Below are positions 1 through 5,561 of a stretch of 7,397 nt of DNA, one piece after another (the first letter of the stretch is position 1; each line of letters starts with the position of its first letter). The translations under genes were made by a program, and so were the position numbers. A model generated the notes under the pieces. It did no database searches and was not told the origin of the DNA. It saw nothing but the letters and a program-made list of their open reading frames with translations. The DNA comes from Parcubacteria group bacterium. Its GTDB lineage: Bacteria; Patescibacteriota; Minisyncoccia; Phycocordibacterales; GCA-002724975. The stretch lies in the NCBI GenBank assembly GCA_002724975.1, contig PBQF01000041.1:1-7397 (forward strand), read 5' to 3'.

Positions 1-460
1 AGCAACCTCACATTAATTTTTTTTTCAATTAATATATTGATTATTGAGTTAAAAACTAAAGGTATGGCGTGTATATGCTGATGAGAATCTAGAGTTTCAA
101 GTTTAACATCTGCTTTTTGAAATTCATGCATTTGAACAAATAGTTCATTTTGAATATCATTTGGCTTTATTTTTCCAAGAAGACACATAATAATTAATTT
201 TTTCCGTGAAAAAAAACACCTTCTGAATTAGTTAAGCTGCTTTTTCCATATAATGATTTTCCTTCATTAATATTAAAATGCAAACCAACATTCAGATTCT
301 TATAGATCTTTGCAAGTCTAAAAGCATCATCTTTCCCAGGCATATTTACCATTAAAGATGCGTGGGTTAGATTATTTTTTTTAAAAACATCTATTACAGC
401 TTTATTAACTGACTTTGTTAATCCAAAATCATCTGCACAAATAATATATTTATTATTCAT
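1..460 (-). pseudogene. YdjC/ChbG-family carbohydrate deacetylase, frameshifted and cut by the window edge
   Basis: The ATG at 460 opens a reading frame with the family's N-terminal signature ADDFG (D10, D11), then a VGLHFNINEG stretch carrying the metal-ligand type histidine H61. This frame stops at 194-196. The next frame (from base 203 down to 1) continues the family with LETLDSHQHIHAIP, which matches the conserved H-x-H-x-H/P metal-site region. The two halves join if one A is added to the A6 run (plus-strand T run 198-203), so a one-base deletion or a sequencing error split the gene. The family hydrolyses N-acetyl groups of sugars using a divalent metal bound by Asp/His/His; some members (HpnK) act in hopanoid synthesis. 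The substrate here is unknown. The 3' end lies outside the window. No strong Shine-Dalgarno precedes the start. Family assignment is firm; loss of function is less certain. Confidence 0.8.
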
Positions 461-623
461 TTAAATTTCTATATTGTTTAACACGTCACTATATGCTTTT
501 CAATTATTTGACATTTATTTTGTATTTACAAATTAATTATATACAAAATTAAAAATTTTATATTTAATGCATAAGCGGATTTATATTCGAACAGATGTCA
601 ATATAAAGAAAAAGAAATAGTAC

Positions 624-638
624 AAGGTGATACACCTT
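624..638. repeat. Small perfect hairpin near a T-rich stretch
   Basis: AAGGTG-ATA-CACCTT is a perfect 6-bp stem with a 3-nt loop. On the plus strand it is followed by TT-GATTTTTATT; on the minus strand it lies just downstream of the tRNA-Ser remnant and is followed by a T-rich tract after about 10 bases. It could be a relic terminator of the tRNA gene or a weak terminator on the plus strand. The stem is short and the U tract interrupted, so function is unproven. Confidence 0.35.
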
Positions 639-650
639 TTGATTTTTATT

Positions 651-671
651 TGGATAATACAGTTTTTGGAA
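651..671 (-). repeat. Imperfect direct repeat, copy 1, abutting the tRNA-Ser remnant 3' end
   Basis: This copy shares the core AGTTTTTGGAA and flanking TGG(A)TAATA with 945-964. The two match over about 20 positions with one substitution and one indel. On the minus strand it begins inside the terminal TTCCA of the tRNA-like gene and runs downstream, which is where a tyrosine-recombinase attachment site often lies. No integrase is seen in the window. Confidence 0.5.
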
Positions 672-757
672 AGGGCAAAAGGATTCGAACCCTCGGATAG
701 TATTGCTACCATACACTTTTTCCAAGCATGCTGATTGAATCGCTCTCACATCTATCC
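667..757 (-). pseudogene. Decayed tRNA-Ser(GGA)
   Basis: Read on the minus strand, this 91-nt element has the layout of a long-variable-arm class II tRNA-Ser. It has a D stem TGA/TCA, an anticodon loop TTGGAAA with anticodon GGA, a variable arm GGTAG/CTATC, an intact T loop GGTTCGAATCC, and a terminal CCA at 669-667. The damage is also clear. The acceptor strands GGATAGA and TGCCCTT cannot pair at four of seven positions and use G-T at two more. The anticodon stem CATGC/AAGTG has two mismatches beside the loop. The D loop has GA where GG is expected, and the T stem is rich in G-T pairs. It is therefore best read as a pseudogene copy, with a working tRNA-Ser(GGA) expected elsewhere. Tyrosine recombinases often leave such partial or decayed tRNA copies at island edges. 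A short plus-strand frame reads through the 3' half but is probably fortuitous. Confidence 0.7.
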
Positions 758-944
758 GTTGCAAGTTCACGGAGATATGGAGGAGGTATTTGTTTGCGTT
801 TTAGCCAATATATTTACAACCTTATTCACTCTATTTCTTCAAAAATATTATCATGAATTAAATTTAATAGGTAAAAAGAATGATTCCAAGTGATTCCACG
901 ATTCATTTTAATTCTTCATATTTGAAGTTGAATCGCTGAGCTGG

Positions 945-964
945 TGGTAATAAAGTTTTTGGAA
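945..964 (-). repeat. Imperfect direct repeat, copy 2
   Basis: This is the partner of 651-671 in the same orientation, offset by about 290 bp, sharing AGTTTTTGGAA and the preceding TGG-TAATA. No tRNA-like structure adjoins this copy. The pair brackets the tRNA-Ser remnant, consistent with an old attachment-site duplication or a small segmental duplication. Confidence 0.5.
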
Positions 965-1096
965 TTACTTTTTGTTAATAAATTAAAGACCTTCACACAA
1001 CAAATATTTCCTGTATTCTGGAGAAAATAAGGCCATGTACGTTTTTGTACTAAATCAATAAAAAGGCTATTTTTAATAATAGAGCTTACTTTATTA

Positions 1097-1120
1097 GATA
1101 ATTTATATATAAAAATTATC
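1097..1120. repeat. Inverted repeat upstream of the exported-protein gene
   Basis: GATAATTT and AAATTATC form perfect 8-bp arms around an 8-base AT spacer. The element ends one base before the ATG of the 16-codon ORF at 1122 and about 50 bp before the gene at 1172. It could be an operator or an mRNA hairpin near the start. In DNA this AT-rich such palindromes also arise by chance. Confidence 0.3.
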
Positions 1121-1121
1121 A

Positions 1122-1172
1122 ATGTTCAAATCAAAATTTATAATTTTATTAGCCTGCATTATAAACTCATAA
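1122..1172 (+). CDS. Possible 16-residue leader ORF with a lipobox-like LLAC
   Basis: An ATG opens a 16-codon frame, MFKSKFIILLACIINS, whose TAA overlaps the ATG of the next gene as TAATG. The sequence looks like a lipoprotein signal peptide: basic start, hydrophobic run, and LLAC fitting the lipobox. Two readings are possible: a tiny membrane peptide or translational-coupling leader, or a chance ORF in AT-rich DNA. No Shine-Dalgarno is evident. The downstream gene has its own complete signal peptide, so this is not its missing N-terminus. Confidence 0.2.
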   Translation: MFKSKFIILLACIINS

Positions 1173-1972
1173 TGAAACAACTATTACTACTTATTGTTTT
1201 TACTATGACTTTTGTATCAAGTATTAAAGCTGATGATGATTTCGATATAAATTTAGATCCTCTCCTTCTTACACTTGGTTATTCAAAAAAAACATCCGAA
1301 GAAGAATTAAGAAAATTAGGTGTTTACTTTGGCAATACCTTGGAAAATAAAATTATTGCAAAAGATGATATGTACGTAATCATACATAACCCAACTAAAT
1401 TATCTCTTACTGTAATGGAACAAGAAGCTAAAAATTATTGTAATAAATTATCAACAAAATATAACTATGCTTCTTATTTTATGAGAGTGCTTGGTAAATA
1501 TACTGCTTATTTTTCATGTGAGATGGCAAATAAAGTGGATCAATATGATTTACCTGATGAAGAAAAACAATGTATTATAGATAGATTTTATGAAAGATCA
1601 AATTGTGAACAATTTAATAAAAAAAATACTGCTATCATTGATGAAATAGAACTTCAAAATACAAATGAAGGAAAATATAAAAAACTTGATTTTATTCATT
1701 TAATAAAAACTAAATATCATGATCAAATAGTAATATTAGAAAATTACGCTGATCAGAAATACAATGAACAACAAAACCAATTAGAAATTCAAAATAAAAT
1801 AAGAAAAATTAAACAAAAAATAGATATCTTGTCTAGCCCATTCAATACGGAATTAAACCAATTAAAAGTAGAAAAAAATAAAGAAATATGTAAAAATTAC
1901 ACTTTTGTTGAAGGTTCTAAAGAATTCAGTCAATGTCTCTTACAGTTAATTAAAAATGAAAAATTAGAATAA
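1172..1972 (+). CDS. Exported cysteine-rich protein of unknown function
   Basis: I do not recognise a named family. The 266-residue product starts with a clear Sec signal peptide (residues 1-20, MKQLLLLIVFTMTFVSSIKA, likely cleaved before DDD), so it should act in the periplasm or outside. The mature part has six cysteines (90, 116, 134, 145, 240, 255), an even number that suits disulfides after export. Residues about 185-235 are charged and helical with Q/K/E-rich heptad-like patterning, probably a coiled coil. The tail, CKNYTFVEGSKEFSQC (240-255), resembles the C-x5-G-[ST]-x2-F-x2-C element at the C-terminus of many small exported alphaproteobacterial proteins; this comparison is from memory. 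The ATG at 1172 is chosen because it begins the signal peptide. The gene follows the eroded tRNA region and is separated by 130 bp from the next plus-strand gene, so it may be a single-gene transcript. Confidence 0.75.
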   Translation: MKQLLLLIVFTMTFVSSIKADDDFDINLDPLLLTLGYSKKTSEEELRKLGVYFGNTLENKIIAKDDMYVIIHNPTKLSLTVMEQEAKNYCNKLSTKYNYASYFMRVLGKYTAYFSCEMANKVDQYDLPDEEKQCIIDRFYERSNCEQFNKKNTAIIDEIELQNTNEGKYKKLDFIHLIKTKYHDQIVILENYADQKYNEQQNQLEIQNKIRKIKQKIDILSSPFNTELNQLKVEKNKEICKNYTFVEGSKEFSQCLLQLIKNEKLE

Positions 1973-2046
1973 TATTTTGGAAATTGTCTTTCTAATTAAC
2001 GCAATAAAAAAATAGTAATGAGCAATGTGCTAAATAAAAATAAAAC

Positions 2047-2103
2047 ATGAGTGTAAATTCATTATCTTCAGACGCCTATAATTTTTACTTACTAATAAAT
2101 TAA
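2047..2103 (+). CDS. Possible 18-residue leader ORF
   Basis: An ATG opens MSVNSLSSDAYNFYLLIN, ending in a TAA that overlaps the next gene's ATG as TAATG. It repeats the arrangement seen upstream of 1172. The peptide has no recognisable feature and no clear ribosome site. A perfect TATAAT lies inside it; if that is the real -10 of the downstream gene, this ORF is not on that transcript. A chance ORF is the likeliest explanation. Confidence 0.12.
   Translation: MSVNSLSSDAYNFYLLIN
2077..2082 (+). promoter_or_regulatory. Candidate -10 element for the oxygenase gene
   Basis: TATAAT matches the sigma-70 -10 consensus and sits 20 bp before the ATG at 2103, which would give a leader of only about 12-14 bases. 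No good -35 is found 16-18 bp upstream. In AT-rich DNA a perfect TATAAT carries limited weight. Confidence 0.3.
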
Positions 2104-2705
2104 TGAGTAATAAAAAATCAGAACTTCACCTAACCTTTTCTACTCCTATCTGGCTATCAACAATTCCAAAATATAAAGATGTAAACGATAAAATGTTTAA
2201 ATACATTAAAGCACTTCAATCAAAAAATCTTGATGGAATCAAGAAATCAAACTTATTAGGGTGGCATTCACCTTATTTTAATTTAGAAAATGATGAACCG
2301 CAGTTTTTTATTAACTCTATTTCAACTAGTTTAAATAAAGTTTTTGAAGATATGAGCTGGAATATAAAAAAGCAAAAAATAAAAATTACAAGTATGTGGG
2401 CAATAATAAATAAAAAAAATGCCTCTAATGAAAGACATATTCATTCTAATAATTATATCAGTGCAGCATATTATGTTAAGGCACCTCAAAAATGTGGGTA
2501 TATTAATTTTTATGACCCACGATCCGTAACATCTTTTAGATATCCTAAAGTTTTAAAGGCAAATAAATTAAATTCAACTATGTTTTCAGTTCAACCTAAA
2601 GAAGGATTATTGGTTCTATTTCCAAGTTATTTATATCATTCAGTAGAAATAAGTAAAACTGATAAAGAAAGAATTGTAATAAGTTTTAATATTAATCTAA
2701 TATAA
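2103..2705 (+). CDS. 2-oxoglutarate/Fe(II)-dependent oxygenase-like protein (TIGR02466 type)
   Basis: The 200-residue length and motif order match the small putative 2OG-Fe(II) oxygenases of the TIGR02466 / 2OG-FeII_Oxy_5 type. Visible signatures are TPIW near the N-terminus (14-17), RHIHSNNYISAAYYV (111-125) followed by INFYDPR (134-140), then LLVLFPSYLYHSV (169-181) and RIVISFNI (190-197). By analogy with double-stranded beta-helix oxygenases, H112 or H114 and H179 are likely iron ligands and R190 the 2-oxoglutarate-binding arginine. The usual H-x-D is not obvious, so the second ligand is uncertain. No signal peptide is present, so it is cytoplasmic. Substrates of this family are largely unknown; hydroxylation of a small molecule, protein or sugar are all possible. 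It ends 20 bp before the convergent prenyltransferase gene, with no terminator hairpin visible between them. Confidence 0.8.
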   Translation: MSNKKSELHLTFSTPIWLSTIPKYKDVNDKMFKYIKALQSKNLDGIKKSNLLGWHSPYFNLENDEPQFFINSISTSLNKVFEDMSWNIKKQKIKITSMWAIINKKNASNERHIHSNNYISAAYYVKAPQKCGYINFYDPRSVTSFRYPKVLKANKLNSTMFSVQPKEGLLVLFPSYLYHSVEISKTDKERIVISFNINLI

Positions 2706-2725
2706 ATAACTGATGTTAAATTAAA

Positions 2726-3559
2726 TTAGAGAAAGTTAATTACTATTACAACCATATAGGTACATCCCGATAACAATAAAATCCAATCTCGAAAAAAAAG
2801 ATCAAATGGAAATTCTCCCTTGCTTGTTCTACTAGATATATAAAGATATCTTAAAAAGCATATTATAACTAATGGCATTGAGATAATTAAATTATGATTT
2901 TTTATGTAGATATAAATTGAATAAGAAACAATGGAGCTAAATAATGATAATGCAATTATTGAATTAAGAATTGTTAAATTATAATGTTTCAAATTTTTTC
3001 TACCTGATGCGATCTGTTGAAACTCTTTTTTTCTTTTTATTGCTAATACAAAAAAAGAAAGAGAAAAAATTGAAATAAGCATCATCATTGAACTCTGAAC
3101 ACCTATTGCTATAGATCCAACATCGATTCTAATTATATATCCAATTGAAATAATAAATAAATCAAGAATAATTATTCCTTTAATAAAATAATTATAAAAT
3201 AAGTTTAAAATAAAATATGCTAATAAATGAAATATTATTTTACTATCTATAAAATAGAAAATTGTTATTAATATAAAAATAAAAATTAGTAATCCTAGGG
3301 CATAATTTAAACTTATATCACCTCTTGCAATAGGTTTGGTTTTTATTTTATAAGGATGAGATCGATCGCTTTTTATGTCGTTAATATCATTAATTATATA
3401 AACAGCTGAAGTTGTGAGGGAAAAAAAAATTAAACTTATAAAAAGACTGAGATAAACATCGAAATTTAAAATATTTCCTGAAAAAATGAGAGGCATTAAT
3501 AATACTAAATTTTTTATCCAATCTTTTACTCTTATCAGTTCTAGTGTATGAAAGATCAT
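2726..3559 (-). CDS. UbiA-superfamily prenyltransferase, decaprenyl-phosphate phosphoribosyltransferase-like
   Basis: The 277-residue product is an integral membrane protein with about eight or nine hydrophobic helices. Its first cytoplasmic loop carries the Mg-diphosphate motif NDxxDxxxD (N57, D58, D61, D65) followed by HPYKIKTKPIARG (68-80), close to the HPxKxRPIAsG block of decaprenyl-phosphate phosphoribosyltransferase (Rv3806c type). Further family-like blocks are Y122-x4-K127 with D133 and R144, and KRKKEFQQIASGRKNLKHY (175-193), like the KRxxEl...R..L..Y segment. That enzyme joins PRPP to polyprenyl phosphate, the first lipid-linked step towards decaprenyl-phosphoryl arabinose. This subfamily fits better than quinone-type UbiA because of these blocks and the glycosyltransferase neighbours. 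The ATG at 3559 gives the usual short N-terminus before KDWIKN. The start lies 22 bp from the divergent gene and has no clear ribosome site. Superfamily is firm; the exact substrate is inferred. Confidence 0.8.
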   Translation of the reverse strand: MIFHTLELIRVKDWIKNLVLLMPLIFSGNILNFDVYLSLFISLIFFSLTTSAVYIINDINDIKSDRSHPYKIKTKPIARGDISLNYALGLLIFIFILITIFYFIDSKIIFHLLAYFILNLFYNYFIKGIIILDLFIISIGYIIRIDVGSIAIGVQSSMMMLISIFSLSFFVLAIKRKKEFQQIASGRKNLKHYNLTILNSIIALSLFSSIVSYSIYIYIKNHNLIISMPLVIICFLRYLYISSRTSKGEFPFDLFFRDWILLLSGCTYMVVIVINFL

Positions 3560-3581
3560 TTATATTTATTAAACCAAATTA
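3560..3581. promoter_or_regulatory. Very short divergent intergenic gap
   Basis: Only 22 AT-rich bases separate the two outward-facing start codons. Neither side shows a Shine-Dalgarno, and there is no room for a full promoter plus leader on either side. The promoters must lie partly inside the opposite gene, with leaderless or near-leaderless transcripts, or one start is misplaced. TATATT at 3561-3566 could be a plus-strand -10. Confidence 0.3.
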
Positions 3582-5561
3582 ATGACAATTAAGTTCATAG
3601 TTACTATATTTATTTTAATAAATTTAAAATTACCAATAATAAACCTTATTGACATAGGTTTTATTAGCCTGTTAATTCTTTTTTTGATCATAACAAAGAT
3701 AAATTGTTCAATTAAAGAGTTATTTTTTATAAAAAAATTAAGTCTTTTTACTATTCTACTAATAACAATTATAAATATTTTTATACCAAAATTATCTATT
3801 GAGGAGGCTCATTCAATTTTTTTAAATAATAATGACATTAATGTTATAGGTAAATTTTTACCCAAAAAAATAATAAAAGAAATACATAAAAATTATGATA
3901 ATTTTGATGTGGAAAGAATGGTTAAATCTCATGATGGTGAATATTTTCAATCTGTAGAAAAGTTTAACAAATTAAAGACTTTAAACACTCCTTTTGCCTT
4001 TTCATCAGATAGTTTTTTTCAAAATCAGAAATATTCAAGGCAAGTAGAAAAAATAAATTTTTCTTCAAGAGAAAATCTAAGAATTGGCCAATTAAATACT
4101 CTTTATTATAATTTTGCTTTTGATAAAAAATTCAGAAGAATTCTTCCTTATTATGTAGCTTTTGAAATACCAAGTTTAGCTAGAGGTTCATTCATTTGTT
4201 CAAAAGGAAATTTGTTTTATCATTTCTCTAAAAAAAATGAACCTGAGGATTTTTTTGCACATCTTGATTTTACAAAAAATACTGACAATAATTGTATTGA
4301 ATATAAAAAAGAATTTCAAAAACTTTACATAATCGGATATTCTATAAATGAAGAGGATAATTTATCTGTAAAACTAAAAAAAAACAATTATCTAATAATT
4401 ACTGAATTTATCAAATACATTTCTATAATAACCATTTTATTAATTTTTTCATTTTCTTTAGGAAAAGTAAAATTAACTGACAATTTTTATATCTATAGCA
4501 TTTCTGTTTTTTCAACAGCTATTTTAGCTTTAATCAGAGATTCAAATTTGTTGACTGGTTTAAGATATTTTAGAGGTGGTGCCGATGGTTTATTACATTA
4601 CTCATTTGGGCAAGACATAATCCGATATTTATCAAAAGGTGAGTATTTTTCCGCACTAAGGGGCGGGGAAGATGTTTTCTACTTTATGCCAGGTTTAAGA
4701 TATTTTAGTTCAATGAATAATGGTTTTTTTGGGGATACAAGTTTTGGATATCTTATCTTAGTAACATTCTTACCTTTTGCTATTTTTATATTATTTAGGA
4801 AACTTACAAATAGAAAAATATCTTATTTTCTTTTTATATCATTTATTTTTTTTCCTATTTTTGAAAATATGGGTTTTGGATATTTTAATTATATCTGGCA
4901 AATTGCAAGAAACCATGCTGAGACACTGTCTATTACATTAATTATTATTGCTCTTTCTTTAATCATAGATATTGAGGACAAAAAAATTAATTTAAAATAT
5001 ATAAAAATATTTTTTTCTTTCTTTTTGTTTTCTTTTGCTGTTTTAGCGCGTCCTAATTTCCTTCCTACTGCAACAATATTTACTTTATATGTTGTCTTAA
5101 AATTTTATTTTAGAGGAAATTATTTTAGTATTGTTATTGTTTTGTTAGCTTTTAGTTTTATCTTTTTATGTTTTGCGCATAATATATATTTTGGTAATAA
5201 CTATAGTTTATTTACAAATGCAAATGTTCATTTTGCATTTACAGATATCTACAGTAATTTAAATTTTAAAGATGAAACTAATGTTGTATTTGAACAATTC
5301 AAAAAATGGAATCCATTATATAAAATTCATAGATTATTTATATTGCTAATAATTTTTTACTGCATAATCTGCTATAAACAAAATTTATTTACGTATGCAT
5401 TATTTTTATCAGTAATTTTACAACATTCAGTTCTTTTGTTAACACACCCTTCCAGCAGATACGCGTATTTAGCCTGGTTATTAACATTTGTTTTATTTAT
5501 TAAAATTGAATTTTCTAACAAAATATTACAAAAATTATTTTTTAAATTAATTAAAAAGTGA
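3582..5561 (+). CDS. Polytopic membrane protein, probable GT-C-type glycosyltransferase
   Basis: I do not recognise a named family. The 659-residue product has three hydrophobic N-terminal segments (about 4-20, 23-40, 50-68), then about 200 mainly soluble residues (70-272). After that come roughly eight more membrane segments from 275 to the C-terminus. The block RDSNLLTGLRYFRGGADGLLHYSFGQDIIRYL (319-350) follows a membrane helix and contains D320 and D335. This resembles the acidic first-loop motif of GT-C enzymes, which transfer sugars from polyprenyl-phosphate donors on the periplasmic face. Other GT-C-like points are VFYFMPGLRYF (365-375), ARP (489-491) and HPSSRYAYLAWLL (622-634). Divergence from a DPPR-synthase-like gene supports use of a lipid-linked pentose, by analogy with arabinosyltransferases. 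The acceptor is unknown. The soluble insert may bind it. Its 3' end overlaps the convergent GT4 gene by 15 bp. A flippase or polymerase role cannot be excluded. Confidence 0.65.
   Translation: MTIKFIVTIFILINLKLPIINLIDIGFISLLILFLIITKINCSIKELFFIKKLSLFTILLITIINIFIPKLSIEEAHSIFLNNNDINVIGKFLPKKIIKEIHKNYDNFDVERMVKSHDGEYFQSVEKFNKLKTLNTPFAFSSDSFFQNQKYSRQVEKINFSSRENLRIGQLNTLYYNFAFDKKFRRILPYYVAFEIPSLARGSFICSKGNLFYHFSKKNEPEDFFAHLDFTKNTDNNCIEYKKEFQKLYIIGYSINEEDNLSVKLKKNNYLIITEFIKYISIITILLIFSFSLGKVKLTDNFYIYSISVFSTAILALIRDSNLLTGLRYFRGGADGLLHYSFGQDIIRYLSKGEYFSALRGGEDVFYFMPGLRYFSSMNNGFFGDTSFGYLILVTFLPFAIFILFRKLTNRKISYFLFISFIFFPIFENMGFGYFNYIWQIARNHAETLSITLIIIALSLIIDIEDKKINLKYIKIFFSFFLFSFAVLARPNFLPTATIFTLYVVLKFYFRGNYFSIVIVLLAFSFIFLCFAHNIYFGNNYSLFTNANVHFAFTDIYSNLNFKDETNVVFEQFKKWNPLYKIHRLFILLIIFYCIICYKQNLFTYALFLSVILQHSVLLLTHPSSRYAYLAWLLTFVLFIKIEFSNKILQKLFFKLIKK

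Larger units (their letters stand above)
758..1171. other. Gene-poor stretch with decayed sequence
   Basis: No convincing intact gene is seen in these 414 bases. They contain a tandem near-repeat of about 10 bp (TGATTCCAAG then TGATTCCACG at 881-900), the second copy of the direct repeat (945-964), an AT inverted repeat (1097-1120) and a 16-codon ORF (1122-1172). A 68-residue minus-strand frame at 916-1122 has a stretch, QNTGNICCVKVFNLL, faintly like the C-terminal part of CMP-sugar cytidylyltransferases. It lacks the rest of the family and could be a remnant or chance. The whole looks like eroded DNA beside the tRNA remnant. Confidence 0.5.

Noticed and set aside
508..537. TTGACA at 508-513 on the plus strand with a weak -10 at 18 bp
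   Set aside because: It points into the gene-poor region with no plus-strand gene for over 600 bp, and the -10 match is poor.
584..600. A second tRNA T-loop-like word (GTTCGAAT on the minus strand)
   Set aside because: The flanking bases cannot form a T stem and no other tRNA arms are present.
575..700. Plus-strand frame reading ...QGDTPFDFYLDNTVFGKGKRIRTLG, reminiscent of an integrase N-terminal arm
   Set aside because: There is no start codon after the in-frame stop at 572, and the KRIRT part is simply the antisense of a tRNA T arm, which often produces such text.
564..770. Minus-strand 68-residue ORF
   Set aside because: It runs through the tRNA-Ser remnant and the text has no family features; its start lies in the 5' flank of that element.
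735..937. 10-bp word TTGAATCGCT shared by the tRNA D loop (735-744) and 928-937
   Set aside because: The match stops at 10 bp and the flanks differ; it is compatible with chance.
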